Shown: positions 8,888-18,103 of the stretch, piece by piece
How the letters are laid out: the number at the start of each line of letters is the position of its first letter
Position numbering within the stretch: the stretch's first letter is position 1
Source: Bacteroidales bacterium
Lineage (GTDB): Bacteria; Bacteroidota; Bacteroidia; Bacteroidales; UBA12077
Direction: 5' to 3'
Length of the DNA stretch: 56,395 bases
NCBI GenBank assembly: GCA_030611105.1
Contig: JAUWQL010000005.1
Location: forward strand, 1 to 56,395
Position numbers and translations under genes: made by a program
The notes under the pieces: model-generated
What the model saw: only the letters and a program-made list of their open reading frames with translations
Database searches by the model: none
What the model was told of the DNA's origin: nothing

Positions 8888-11200
8888 TTAATTACAGTAA
8901 AATTCTATTGATTCTCTTTCTTTTATGTTGTATTCTACACCACGGATAAATACTTTGGCAGGTTTTCCGTTTTGATTCATGACAACAATTTTTTCTTTTG
9001 TAACTTCAACTTTTATATGGTTTCCCCTGTATTTTACTATAAACGAATATAATTTCCATTTTTCGGGGATGAATGGATTAAAATGCAATTCTTCATTTTT
9101 TAATCTCATGCCTCCAAAGCCTTCAACAATAGACAGGTACGCCCCAGCCATACTTGTAATATGCAAACCCTGATCAACTTCATCGTTATAATCATCAATA
9201 TCTAACCGCGCTGTACGAAGGTATAACTCATAAGCTTTTTCCTTGTATCCTAACTTTGCTGCTAATATATTATGAATACAAGGAGACAATGATGATTCAT
9301 GAACAGTTTTGGGCTCATAAAAATCGAAGTTTCGCTTTATAGTGTCTAAATCGTAATTCTCCTCGAACAAATAAATTCCTTGTAAAACATCTGCTTGTTT
9401 AATAAAACACGAACGCAATATTCTGTCCCACGACCATTTTTGATTTATTGGACGTTCTTTAGGATCAAGGTCTATAACATTAATTAATTCCTTATCCATA
9501 TAGCCGTCTTGCTGTAAGAAAATTCCGAGATCTTCATTTTCAGGAAGATACGCTTTGTCAAGAATGTTTGTCCAGATTCCAACTTCTTTTAGTTCATTAA
9601 AACTGATTTTTTCTTTAAGTTTTTTATATTTCTCAGGAGCCAGGCTTTGAATTTTAGTAATTGATTTAAGAGTGTAGTCTAAACACCATAAGGCAATAGT
9701 ACTCGTGTACCAGTTATTATTTACATTATTCTCGTACTCGTTCGGTCCTGTTACTCCGAGCATTACATATTTATTTTTTTCTCGGGAGAAGTTAAAGCGT
9801 TGTGCCCAAAAACGGCTAATAGCAATTAAAACTTCCAGTCCGTAATCTTCTAAGTATGATTCATCGCCGGTGTATCTGGTATAATTATATATTGCATAAG
9901 CAATTGCTCCATTGCGATGTATTTCTTCAAAAGTTATTTCCCACTCGTTATGACATTCTTCACCATTCATGGTTACCATTGGGTATAATGCGGCACCATC
10001 GGTAAACCCTAACTTTTCTGCATTTTCAATTGCTTTGGGTAAATGTCTGTATCGATATAATAAAAGGTTTCGTGAAACTTTTTTATCTGATGTACGCAAA
10101 TAAAATGGTAAGCAATATGCTTCGGTATCCCAGTATGTGCTACCGCCATATTTTTCGCCGGTAAATCCTTTAGGCCCGATATTTAATTTTTCATCGTCAC
10201 CTGTATATGTCTGGTATAACTGAAAAATATTAAACCTGATTGCTTGTTGCGCGGCAACGTCACCTTTTATTACAATATCACTATCGGTCCATTTGTTTTT
10301 CCAGGCATTTGCATGTTCTGCAAAAAGTTTATCGAATCCTTTTTCGTAAGATCTTTGCAAAACATTATGAGCTGCCATCATTAATGTTTCTTTATCATGA
10401 TTTTCAGAATTTGTTATAGCAGCATATTTATAAATGGTAATAATATCATCCGGCTTAATATCTAACCTAACACTCTGAGCAATATATTTCTTTTTTTGTT
10501 CTTCTTTTATATCATCATTTATTTCTGTTCCATTTTTTTCAATATTAAATTTCATGCTTGTGCAAACATGAAAATCCAGTTTTTTTGTTTTAGCAGTTAC
10601 ATATGCTTCTCCCGGTTTGCTTTCTATTGATATTTCTTCCCAGAATTTTTCCTGGTAATTAGAGTCTTCATTAATAACATCTGCATCAATGTATGGTATG
10701 ATAGTAATTTTATCATTAACACTTATACTTTTTATTTCATATTTAATACAACCAAGCTCATTTTCTGTTATACTAATAAAACGTTTAGATGTAACTTCAA
10801 TAATATTTTCATTGTCAAATTCTGCTGTAAAAGATCGTTCAAGGTAACCTTCTTGCATGTTTAAAACACGGCGGAAATTTTCAACTTTTACTTTAGAAAG
10901 GTCTAATTCCTTTTTTCCAACGATGATATTAATTCCAATCCAATTTGGAGCATTAAGAACTTTAGCAAAATATTCAGGATAACCGTTTTTCCACCAACCA
11001 ACTTTGGTTTTGTCGGGGTAATAAATTCCGGCAATATAGTTTCCTTGTAGTGAATTACCACTATATTTCTCTTCGAAGTTTGCTCTTTGTCCAATATGTC
11101 CGTTACCAAGCGAAAATATACTTTCAGAAGATCGTTGATTATCAGGATTAAATCCTTCTTCAATTATACACCAATCGTCATGTTTTAAATATTCGTTCAT
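8888..11200 (-). CDS. mapA: GH65 maltose phosphorylase-type enzyme
   Basis: 770 residues with no signal peptide, so cytoplasmic. GH65 enzymes of this type split maltose with phosphate into glucose and beta-glucose-1-phosphate. The N-terminal beta-sandwich (about 10-260) carries SLGNGHIGQRANFEE at 30-44. The (alpha/alpha)6 catalytic domain follows (about 310-690), with WDTE (357-360) and the acid-containing motif NGEECHNEWEITFEEIHRN (412-430), which is the maltose phosphorylase form. The neighbouring beta-phosphoglucomutase gene, 30 bp upstream, supports phosphorolysis rather than hydrolysis, because it consumes the beta anomer released here. Kojibiose, trehalose or nigerose phosphorylases share the fold, so substrate is inferred from motif and context. 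Confidence 0.9.
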   Translation of the reverse strand: MNEYLKHDDWCIIEEGFNPDNQRSSESIFSLGNGHIGQRANFEEKYSGNSLQGNYIAGIYYPDKTKVGWWKNGYPEYFAKVLNAPNWIGINIIVGKKELDLSKVKVENFRRVLNMQEGYLERSFTAEFDNENIIEVTSKRFISITENELGCIKYEIKSISVNDKITIIPYIDADVINEDSNYQEKFWEEISIESKPGEAYVTAKTKKLDFHVCTSMKFNIEKNGTEINDDIKEEQKKKYIAQSVRLDIKPDDIITIYKYAAITNSENHDKETLMMAAHNVLQRSYEKGFDKLFAEHANAWKNKWTDSDIVIKGDVAAQQAIRFNIFQLYQTYTGDDEKLNIGPKGFTGEKYGGSTYWDTEAYCLPFYLRTSDKKVSRNLLLYRYRHLPKAIENAEKLGFTDGAALYPMVTMNGEECHNEWEITFEEIHRNGAIAYAIYNYTRYTGDESYLEDYGLEVLIAISRFWAQRFNFSREKNKYVMLGVTGPNEYENNVNNNWYTSTIALWCLDYTLKSITKIQSLAPEKYKKLKEKISFNELKEVGIWTNILDKAYLPENEDLGIFLQQDGYMDKELINVIDLDPKERPINQKWSWDRILRSCFIKQADVLQGIYLFEENYDLDTIKRNFDFYEPKTVHESSLSPCIHNILAAKLGYKEKAYELYLRTARLDIDDYNDEVDQGLHITSMAGAYLSIVEGFGGMRLKNEELHFNPFIPEKWKLYSFIVKYRGNHIKVEVTKEKIVVMNQNGKPAKVFIRGVEYNIKERESIEFYCN

Positions 11201-11230
11201 TTGAAGGGATTATTTATAATTTTAGATTTA

Positions 11231-11890
11231 TTAATTCGTTAAATTTTCAATCATAAAAACATTGATATCGTTGAAATCAGGAATAACTTTATCAGCATTT
11301 GAAAGATTCTCATATTTGCCAACACCTATAGCCAGCATGCCTGCTTTTTTTGCAGCTTCTATTCCGGCTGCTGCATCTTCAAAAACCAAGCAATTTTCAG
11401 GATCAATATTTAATTCATTTGCAGCTTTTATGAAAACTTCAGGGTCTGGTTTTGAGTTGGTAATTTTCAGGCCATCAATAACAGAATCAAAAAATCCATC
11501 AAGACCAATTTTTTCTAATATTGTACCAGCATTTTTACTTGAAGATCCTATAGCTATTTTATAGTTTGTATTTTTAAGATCAATAAGAAAATTCTTAACT
11601 CCAGGAAGAATATCATTAGGAGTCATTTTCAATATATTTTCTCTGTACCATTTATTTTTTTTATTTGCCACACGATTTTTTTCTTCAGCTGAACTAATTT
11701 CAATTCCTCCTATAGAAAGCAAAATTTCTAATGATTCAAGTCTGCTAATTCCTTTTAATCTTTCGTTTTGTTCAGGGGTAAAATCAAATCCATATTCATT
11801 GGCTAATCTTTTCCATGCCTGGTAATGAAAAATGGCAGTATCGACAATAACTCCGTCTAAGTCGAAAATAATTGCTTTAATTTTTTGCAT
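11231..11890 (-). CDS. pgmB: beta-phosphoglucomutase
   Basis: 219 residues, HAD superfamily. It converts beta-glucose-1-phosphate to glucose-6-phosphate in the cytoplasm. The nucleophile motif DLDGVIVDT is at 10-18, the substrate-binding LKGISR at about 44-49, the phosphate-binding GSSSKNA at about 115-121, and FEDAAAGIEAAKKAGM near 168-183. DxD spacing and the cap-domain length fit the family. It starts 2 bp after the stop of the MFS symporter gene and is followed by the GH65 phosphorylase, the classical maltose phosphorolysis pairing. This context makes pgmB much likelier than a generic HAD phosphatase. Confidence 0.93.
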   Translation of the reverse strand: MQKIKAIIFDLDGVIVDTAIFHYQAWKRLANEYGFDFTPEQNERLKGISRLESLEILLSIGGIEISSAEEKNRVANKKNKWYRENILKMTPNDILPGVKNFLIDLKNTNYKIAIGSSSKNAGTILEKIGLDGFFDSVIDGLKITNSKPDPEVFIKAANELNIDPENCLVFEDAAAGIEAAKKAGMLAIGVGKYENLSNADKVIPDFNDINVFMIENLTN

Positions 11891-11892
11891 AA

Positions 11893-13395
11893 CTAATCTC
11901 TATCTTTTACAAATACAACCAAAATCCCTGCTATGACCATTGAAAAACCACCTAGTACCAATGCATAAATCGGTTGGTTACTAAACAGTGATTTAACCAG
12001 GAATCCTAAAATGCTTGCAGCTAAAATTTGTGGGATCACGATAAAGAAATTAAATATCCCCATATATACTCCCATTTTATGTGAAGGAAGGGATCCTGTT
12101 AAGATAGCATAAGGCATGGCAAGTATACTGGCCCAGGCTAAACCTATTCCAACAAATGGTAATAATAGCATTGTTGGATTATTAATCAAAAATATAGATG
12201 CTAAGCTTAAACCACCTATTATTAATGAAATTGAATGCGTAATTTTTCTATTGGTTAGTTTTGCCAATAAAATTAACAAGAAAGCAAAAAGTGCTGCAAA
12301 ACCATTGTAAATCCCAAAACAGATACCTACCCAGTTTGCGCCGTCATTATATAGTTCAGATGTCGGATCTGTTGTACCGTAAACATGACTGGTTACACCT
12401 GATGTAGTGTAAATCCACATGGCAAAAAGTGCGAACCACGAAAAGAATTGAACAAGAGCCAGTTGCTTCATTGTCGAAGGCATAGTGTTAAAATCTGAAA
12501 TTACAGCAACAAAGCCATTCTTTATTTTGCCCGATTGTTTTAACAATCCTGATGTTAGCTCAAGTAAACCGAAAAGGCTTAAACCTAAAGATAATATATA
12601 AACTTGTTCATCTACATGAATCAAGTATAAAATAAAGGTAAGAATTAAACCTGTTAACAGAAATATAGTTCCAATTTTAAAATCACTTTTAGAGTTTTTA
12701 ATATTCTTTAATTCTTCTTCTTTCATTTGCTCTTCCAGTTCTGTATCTGCAAATTCGGCTAATTCTTTAGGAGAGTATTCTTTAGTTGAAAAAACAGTCC
12801 ATAATACTGATGCAAGAAAAACGCCACCTCCAATATAAAATGCCAATTTAACCGATAAAGGAATTTCTCCGGCTGGAGCAGTATTCGAAATACCAAGCCA
12901 TTCTGTAAAAATGTAAGGTAGGAATGAAGCAATAATGGCTCCTGTTCCAATAAAGAAACTTTGCATACTAAATCCAATGGTTCTTTGTTTTGATGGAAGC
13001 ATATCGCCAACAAAAGCCCTAAATGGTTCCATTGATATATTAATAGATGCATCCATTATCCAGAGCATTCCGGCAGCTATCCAAAGGGCTGGTGAGTTTG
13101 GCATTATGAACAAAGCTATTGTGGCAAGTATGGCTCCTATTAAAAAGAATGGCCTTCTGCGTCCCAAGCGAGTCCAGGTATTATCGCTTAAATGTCCGAT
13201 AATAGGTTGTACTATTAATCCTGTTATAGGGGCGGCAATCCATAAAATAGGAATGTCATCTATTTTTGCTCCTAATGTTTCGAATATTCTACTTACGTTA
13301 GCATTTTGAAGGGCAAAGCCAAACTGAATTCCCAAAAAACCGAAACTCATGTTCCATATTTGCCAAAAACTCAATGATTTCTTCTCTTTTTTCAT
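11893..13395 (-). CDS. MFS sugar symporter (GPH/SLC45-like), probable maltose uptake
   Basis: 500 residues with about 12 transmembrane helices. The MFS loop motif appears as [17 protein letters not shown] (about 67-83), close to the sequence in sucrose/maltose proton symporters of the glycoside-pentoside-hexuronide/SLC45 type. It has a long charged cytoplasmic loop in the middle (about 200-235). It is the first gene of the operon and would bring maltose or malto-oligosaccharides across the inner membrane for GH65. A -7 element (13436-13443) and a LacI-like palindrome (13525-13534) lie upstream. Substrate is inferred from operon partners, not from the protein alone. Confidence 0.85.
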   Translation of the reverse strand: MKKEKKSLSFWQIWNMSFGFLGIQFGFALQNANVSRIFETLGAKIDDIPILWIAAPITGLIVQPIIGHLSDNTWTRLGRRRPFFLIGAILATIALFIMPNSPALWIAAGMLWIMDASINISMEPFRAFVGDMLPSKQRTIGFSMQSFFIGTGAIIASFLPYIFTEWLGISNTAPAGEIPLSVKLAFYIGGGVFLASVLWTVFSTKEYSPKELAEFADTELEEQMKEEELKNIKNSKSDFKIGTIFLLTGLILTFILYLIHVDEQVYILSLGLSLFGLLELTSGLLKQSGKIKNGFVAVISDFNTMPSTMKQLALVQFFSWFALFAMWIYTTSGVTSHVYGTTDPTSELYNDGANWVGICFGIYNGFAALFAFLLILLAKLTNRKITHSISLIIGGLSLASIFLINNPTMLLLPFVGIGLAWASILAMPYAILTGSLPSHKMGVYMGIFNFFIVIPQILAASILGFLVKSLFSNQPIYALVLGGFSMVIAGILVVFVKDRD

Positions 13396-13435
13396 GGATT
13401 ATATTTGATAAAGAATTTAATAATTTCTATATATT

Positions 13436-13443
13436 CAAAGATA
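13436..13443 (-). promoter_or_regulatory. -7 promoter element of the maltose operon
   Basis: On the minus strand this reads TATCTTTG, a perfect match to the Bacteroidota -7 consensus TAnnTTTG and identical to the -7 of the promoter at 28511. It is 40 bp upstream of the symporter ATG. No TTTG is found at the expected 19-21 bp, so the -33 half is weak, which may mean that an activator is needed. Confidence 0.45.
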
Positions 13444-13524
13444 CGAAAAAAAAACAAAGAAACTATGCATGTAACTATAAAGCAGGTGATTACAAAAATC
13501 AGGAATAAGCCAAGAGTGTTGTTT

Positions 13525-13534
13525 CAAACGTTTG
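13525..13534. promoter_or_regulatory. LacI-family (MalR-like) operator candidate
   Basis: CAAACGTTTG is a perfect 10-bp palindrome with a central CG, extended by TTTC on the left and CGAAA on the right. LacI-family operators have this shape, and the published MalR/CcpA-type boxes share the AAACGTTT centre. It lies about 130 bp upstream of the maltose symporter ATG and about 85 bp beyond the -7 element. No other copy was noticed in the window's intergenic regions. No LacI-family gene is in this window. Confidence 0.5.
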
Positions 13535-13550
13535 CGAAATGAAAAAAAGT

Positions 13551-13601
13551 GCAGGATTTTTTTATAAAAAATCCTGCATCATTTATTTGATGCAGGATTT
13601 G
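13551..13601 (-). terminator. double hairpin terminator after the POT transporter
   Basis: Read leftward, AATCCTGCATCA pairs with TGATGCAGGATT and is followed by a run of T, a standard intrinsic terminator 27 bp after the transporter stop codon. A third copy of the arm (GCAGGAT at 13551-13557) can pair with the middle arm instead, so two mutually exclusive hairpins are possible. The palindromic operator candidate sits just beyond. Confidence 0.8.
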
Positions 13602-13627
13602 AGTTGTTATAATTTTAATGAGTTATT

Positions 13628-15151
13628 TTATTTAGCTACACGTTCAAGCCACTTGATCATAAACATGATTGTAAACATAGAAATTGCCGTCGCAACAATA
13701 AAGATACTCCAAGTCATCCAGATTGGAATAGTCTCATAAAGAATAGCACCAATAAATAATAATCCATTACCTAAAGCTGTTGCACCAAGCCATCCACCTT
13801 GCATCATTCCTTGATACTGTGGTGGAGATACTTTTGAAACAAATGAAATACCCATAGGACTTATGAATAACTCAGCAACAGTCAAAATAAAATAGGTTCC
13901 TAATAGCAAGAAAGGAGTTACTCGAAAAGTGTTTTCAAGAGGTACCCCACCCATTTGAGGATTAATAGTTTTAAACAAAGGTAATCCAAAAGAGCCAAAA
14001 GCCATTACAACAAATGCTAATGATGCTATACCCATACCGATAGCAATCTTTTTTGGAGTTGAAGGTTCCATACCCTTACTACGTAACCAGCCAAATATTC
14101 CAACTATAATAGGAGTTAAGAATACAACAAAAAATGGATTCATAGACTGGAATATCTCAGCAGAAAATTCCCATGTGCCAATTTTAAGTAAAGTATAATC
14201 TTTAGCAAATAGAGTTAATGTTAATCCATTTTGATGGAATGAAAACCAGAAGAAAATTACAACACCAAATACAGCTAATAACGCATACATACGTTGCTTA
14301 ATTTCTTTTGCTTCCATTTTAATTCCGTCTTTAGTATGCTCTGTACTTTCCCCAACTCCTTTTGGATTAGGGAATTTCTTTTTGTTTTTCATATAAATAA
14401 CAAGAGAAATAGCCATAGCTATAATTGCAGTAGCAAATGCATAATGAAATCCAGTATTAAATACATCTAAATAATTATTTGCAAATGCTGATAAATCAGC
14501 AACAGGAGCACCACTTGCTTTATCTGCGTACTCTTGAAATGATACTATAGATGATTCTGAAATTGAACCGTTAAGAAAACTATGACAATATTCAGGTAAA
14601 TTTGCATTATATTCTAATTTGTTTTTTCCTAACCACCAATTTCTCATAAGTATAGCTGCAATAGGAGCAAAAATAGCACCTATATTAATAAATGCATAGA
14701 ATAAAGAAAAACCAGAATCTCTTCTCGATTCATATTTATCATTATCATACATTTGTCCAACTAAAGCTTGTAAATTACCTTTAAATAATCCATTACCAAA
14801 AGCAATAACAAATAATCCTACTAATGAAATTGTTAGGAATAAAGGTACGCTTGAAACAGGAGTAGGAGTAGGAATAGCTAGGATGACATAACCCGCAGCC
14901 ATCAATAATAATCCCGCCAAAATGGTTCCTTTGTAATTCTTTAATTTATCAGCAATTATACCTCCTACTAAAGCTAGTATATAAATAGAGAAATAAAAGA
15001 TTGAGTAAATAATTCCAGCATTTGTTCCAGAAAGGCCAAATTTTGCTTGCAAAAACAGAACCAGTATTGCCATCATAGTGTAAAAACCAAAACGTTCCCC
15101 CATATTGGCTAGTGCTGCGGGAATTAATCCTTTCGGATGTCCTTTAAACAT
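13628..15151 (-). CDS. POT-family proton-dependent oligopeptide transporter
   Basis: 507 residues, MFS fold with about 14 helices. Family signatures are visible: the GERFGFYTMMAILVLFLQ segment near the N-terminus (ExxER proton-coupling motif region), GNGLFKGNLQALVGQMY around 118-134, and a FYAFINIGAIFAP segment around 149-161 (PTR2 signature). It imports di- and tripeptides with protons across the inner membrane. It is a single gene with its own promoter candidate (15206-15236) and terminator (13551-13601). Nothing links it to the sugar operon except position. Confidence 0.92.
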   Translation of the reverse strand: MFKGHPKGLIPAALANMGERFGFYTMMAILVLFLQAKFGLSGTNAGIIYSIFYFSIYILALVGGIIADKLKNYKGTILAGLLLMAAGYVILAIPTPTPVSSVPLFLTISLVGLFVIAFGNGLFKGNLQALVGQMYDNDKYESRRDSGFSLFYAFINIGAIFAPIAAILMRNWWLGKNKLEYNANLPEYCHSFLNGSISESSIVSFQEYADKASGAPVADLSAFANNYLDVFNTGFHYAFATAIIAMAISLVIYMKNKKKFPNPKGVGESTEHTKDGIKMEAKEIKQRMYALLAVFGVVIFFWFSFHQNGLTLTLFAKDYTLLKIGTWEFSAEIFQSMNPFFVVFLTPIIVGIFGWLRSKGMEPSTPKKIAIGMGIASLAFVVMAFGSFGLPLFKTINPQMGGVPLENTFRVTPFLLLGTYFILTVAELFISPMGISFVSKVSPPQYQGMMQGGWLGATALGNGLLFIGAILYETIPIWMTWSIFIVATAISMFTIMFMIKWLERVAK

Positions 15152-15205
15152 AATTTTATTATTTTTAGTTAATATTAATTTTCAATATCTTAAATTTAGG
15201 AATGA

Positions 15206-15236
15206 CAAATATAAAAATCTTTTTTTTGAGACCAAG
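15206..15236 (-). promoter_or_regulatory. promoter of the POT transporter
   Basis: On the minus strand CTTG (15233-15236) is followed by 19 bp and TATATTTG (15206-15213). This fits the Bacteroidota housekeeping consensus TTTG-N19..21-TAnnTTTG with one mismatch. Transcription would start about 48 bp before the ATG. Confidence 0.5.
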
Positions 15237-15237
15237 T

Positions 15238-15267
15238 TTTTAATTAAAGGTTTAAGCATTAAATTTG
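15238..15267 (+). promoter_or_regulatory. promoter candidate for the NAD(P)HX repair gene
   Basis: TAAATTTG at 15260-15267 is a perfect -7 element. A TTTT at 15238-15241, 18-19 bp upstream, is one base off the -33 TTTG. The start codon is 20 bp after the -7. It is back to back with the promoter of the POT transporter. Confidence 0.35.
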
Positions 15268-15286
15268 TTTAAAAAGAATTTATAAA

Positions 15287-16795
15287 ATGAAAATACTTAA
15301 ATCATCTCAAATAAGAGAAGTGGATGCATTTACAATAGAAAACGAACCCATTGTTTCAATTGATTTAATGGAAAGGGCTGCAAAGACTATTTCCGGATGG
15401 ATTTCGGAAAATATTTCAAAGGAGAAGATTATTAAAATATTTGTTGGCCCGGGTAATAATGGAGGTGATGGTTTGGCGGTTGCTCGTCAACTTATGGATT
15501 CTGATTATGCGGTTGAGGTTTTTTTACTGAAAATATCCAATAATTTATCAAATGATTGTCAAATTAATTTAGACAGATTCAAAATAATAAAAAACAGTTT
15601 AATCAGAGAAATTAGTAAAAAATCTGATTTTCCTGAGATAAGGCAAAATGATGTTCTCGTAGATGGATTGTTTGGATCGGGTTTAACAAGGAAATTAGAG
15701 GGACTGCCTAAAGACTTAGTTCAGTTTTTAAATAATTCAAGTGCAGATATTATTGCAATTGATATTCCATCGGGCTTGTTTGGTGAAAATAATTCAGGGA
15801 ACGATTTTGATGCAATCATTAAAGCTAAGTATACTTTTTCCTTTCAATTACCTAAACTATCTTTCTTTTTTCCTGAAAATGAGATATTTGCAGGCTGTTG
15901 GGGAATATTACCAATAGGGCTAAATAAAGATTTTATTGATAATTTAGATTCTGAGTTTTATATGATAGATTCAGAATATGTGAAAAGCAGAATTATTCAT
16001 CGTAAAAAGTTTTCTCATAAAGGAACCTATGGCCATGTGATATTAATTGCCGGAAGTTATGGAAAAATGGGAGCAGCTATATTAGCTGCGAAGGCTTGTT
16101 TGCGTACCGGATCGGGATTAGTTACTGTTCATGTTCCAAAAATAGGATATGAAATTATACAAACCGCTTTACCGGAAGCTATGATTAGTATCGATTGGTC
16201 AGATATAATATTTACCAATGTTCCAGATGCTGAAAATTATACTTGTGTAGGAATTGGTCCTGGAATTGGAACTAAGCCAAATACTAAAAAAGCTTTATCA
16301 AATTTATTTGAAAAACTTTCAACACCAATGGTTATTGATGCCGATGGTTTAAATATTTTATCAGAACAAAAAGGGCTTATAGAGAAAGTTCCTAAGAATA
16401 GTATTTTAACACCACATCCAAAAGAATTTGAAAGATTGGTTGGAGAAACATCAGGAGGTTATGACAGGATTCAAACTCAGATAAAATTTTCTGTTGATAA
16501 CCAGTTATTTGTTGTATTAAAAGGTGCTCATACATCAATAACTTGCCCCGATGGTTCTTGTTATTTTAATAGTAGTGGTAATCCGGGAATGGCAACTGCA
16601 GGAAGTGGTGATGTACTAACCGGTATAATTCTTTCGTTATTAGGGCAGGGTTATGATCCCAAAGATGCTGCAATACTTGGTGTATATTTACATGGTTTGG
16701 CTGGTGATATTGCCTCTGAGAAAATAGGGCAGGAGGCAATAATAGCATCAGATATTGTCGATAATTTGGGTCCTGCTTATTTAAGAATTAAATAA
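15287..16795 (+). CDS. nnrD: bifunctional NAD(P)HX epimerase/dehydratase
   Basis: 502 residues. It repairs hydrated NADH/NADPH. The N-terminal YjeF_N epimerase domain (about 1-215) contains GPGNNGGDGLAVARQL (about 56-71). The C-terminal ribokinase-like ADP-dependent dehydratase domain (about 225-500) contains KGTYGHVILIAGSYGKMGAA, VIDADGLNIL, a TPHPKEF segment and the anion-hole motif AGSGDVLTG. The length is typical of the fused form. The downstream DUF4831-like gene starts 8 bp after its stop, so the two are probably one transcript. Confidence 0.95.
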   Translation: MKILKSSQIREVDAFTIENEPIVSIDLMERAAKTISGWISENISKEKIIKIFVGPGNNGGDGLAVARQLMDSDYAVEVFLLKISNNLSNDCQINLDRFKIIKNSLIREISKKSDFPEIRQNDVLVDGLFGSGLTRKLEGLPKDLVQFLNNSSADIIAIDIPSGLFGENNSGNDFDAIIKAKYTFSFQLPKLSFFFPENEIFAGCWGILPIGLNKDFIDNLDSEFYMIDSEYVKSRIIHRKKFSHKGTYGHVILIAGSYGKMGAAILAAKACLRTGSGLVTVHVPKIGYEIIQTALPEAMISIDWSDIIFTNVPDAENYTCVGIGPGIGTKPNTKKALSNLFEKLSTPMVIDADGLNILSEQKGLIEKVPKNSILTPHPKEFERLVGETSGGYDRIQTQIKFSVDNQLFVVLKGAHTSITCPDGSCYFNSSGNPGMATAGSGDVLTGIILSLLGQGYDPKDAAILGVYLHGLAGDIASEKIGQEAIIASDIVDNLGPAYLRIK

Positions 16796-16803
16796 AATAA
16801 AAT

Positions 16804-17952
16804 ATGAGAAATATAAAAACGTTTATTTTTTTAAGTTTGGTGGTTCTTTTTTCATGTAAATCAACCTCAGAAACTCGGGTATCTAAAATTGAAAACTCTA
16901 ATCTGATACCTGAAAGTGGAATTATTTATGCCTTACCACGAACTAATTTAAAATTTACTATTGAAGCTTCACGAACAGATATTATACCGGGACCTTATTG
17001 TGAATATGCCGAAAAATATATGGGAATAGAAGATGTTCCTGAAGAGGAAATATCAATTTGGCAAATTACTGATATTTCAATTCATACTTATAATGATATT
17101 GATCCCGAGCAGTATTATATTCTTGAACCGGAGGGTAAAATAAATATTGATTTTAATAAGCTTATTCAAAATGGAAATGTATTACCTGTAAATAAATCAT
17201 TAGAAAGTAATTTCGCTAATGAGTTTTATGGAATAAATAATACTGAAAATGAAATTGTATTTACTGATTTAAGTATTACTAAATATGTTGGAGAAGAAAA
17301 GTTTACGTACTTTAAACGTGTGCAAAGAGATTCTTTGTTTGCAAAGGTGCCAGTTACTCAAACCAAATCTGTGTATAAATCTTTTGAAGATAAGGCAGAA
17401 GAGGCTGCTAATTTTATCTTCATGATTCGTGAAAAAAGATTTGAACTCTTAACCGGAATGGCAGATTTTTATCCGGAAGGTAAATCCTTAGAAGTTGCAA
17501 TTAATGAATTAAACAGACTGGAAAATGACTATTTAGCTTTGTTTATTGGTAAACGATTTACAAGTAACTATAGTGCGGGATTCGAATTTGCACCAACGGA
17601 AACAGAACTTAACCAACCATATATTTTATTCAGATTTAGTGAAGACAGAGGAGTATTACCACCAAACGATTTAAGAGGTCGTCCAATTATAGTTGAATTA
17701 GATAAAAAGGATCAAACTAAAAATCTGTCATATTTAATGTCTGATCAAATTAATAGAGAAGGCACTGTTTATAAAGATAAATTATATTATAGGATTCCTG
17801 ATGTGGCACAAGTGAAAGTATTCGATGGAAATACCATATTAGCCACGCGTAAAGTAAATATAGAACAGTATGGTATTGTAGTTCCTTTTCCTGCCATGTT
17901 TTTAATGGAAGACGAAAAATTCATTGAGTTTTATAGGGAGGATGATAAATAA
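16804..17952 (+). CDS. DUF4831-like lipoprotein
   Basis: 382 residues. The N-terminus has a lipobox (VLFSC, Cys19), so the protein is a predicted envelope lipoprotein. The segment ALPRTNLKFTIEASR...PGPYCEYAEKYMGI (about 42-77) resembles the start of DUF4831 proteins, a Bacteroidota family of unknown function. The rest is beta-rich with no catalytic motif that I recognise. It follows the NAD(P)HX repair gene by 8 bp; co-transcription is likely, but a functional link is not evident. Confidence 0.75.
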   Translation: MRNIKTFIFLSLVVLFSCKSTSETRVSKIENSNLIPESGIIYALPRTNLKFTIEASRTDIIPGPYCEYAEKYMGIEDVPEEEISIWQITDISIHTYNDIDPEQYYILEPEGKINIDFNKLIQNGNVLPVNKSLESNFANEFYGINNTENEIVFTDLSITKYVGEEKFTYFKRVQRDSLFAKVPVTQTKSVYKSFEDKAEEAANFIFMIREKRFELLTGMADFYPEGKSLEVAINELNRLENDYLALFIGKRFTSNYSAGFEFAPTETELNQPYILFRFSEDRGVLPPNDLRGRPIIVELDKKDQTKNLSYLMSDQINREGTVYKDKLYYRIPDVAQVKVFDGNTILATRKVNIEQYGIVVPFPAMFLMEDEKFIEFYREDDK

Positions 17953-18014
17953 CTTGAGTTCGACTTAAGAAACTAATGAATAGTCTGATAGTGTGTAAAA
18001 TACATTTAGGGATT

Positions 18015-18078
18015 TCAAATTTCAAATTTCAAGCTGTGAACCGTGAGCTGCAAACTGTAAACTGTAAACTGCCGCTGC
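18015..18078. repeat. short direct repeats between convergent genes
   Basis: The sequence contains ATTTCAAATTTCAAATTTCAAG followed by several degenerate copies of a roughly 8-bp unit (AACTGTAA, AACCGTGA, AACTGTAA, AACTGC). Purine/pyrimidine composition differs from the surrounding AT-rich DNA. No gene is present. It may be slippage-generated or a dispersed repeat. Confidence 0.5.
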
Positions 18079-18103
18079 CACCTGAATATGTTACTCAATT
18101 ATT

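Noticed and set aside
12935-13309. Plus-strand open frame of 124 codons inside the maltose symporter
   Set aside because: Antisense shadow of a well-supported membrane protein; no signal, domain or promoter.
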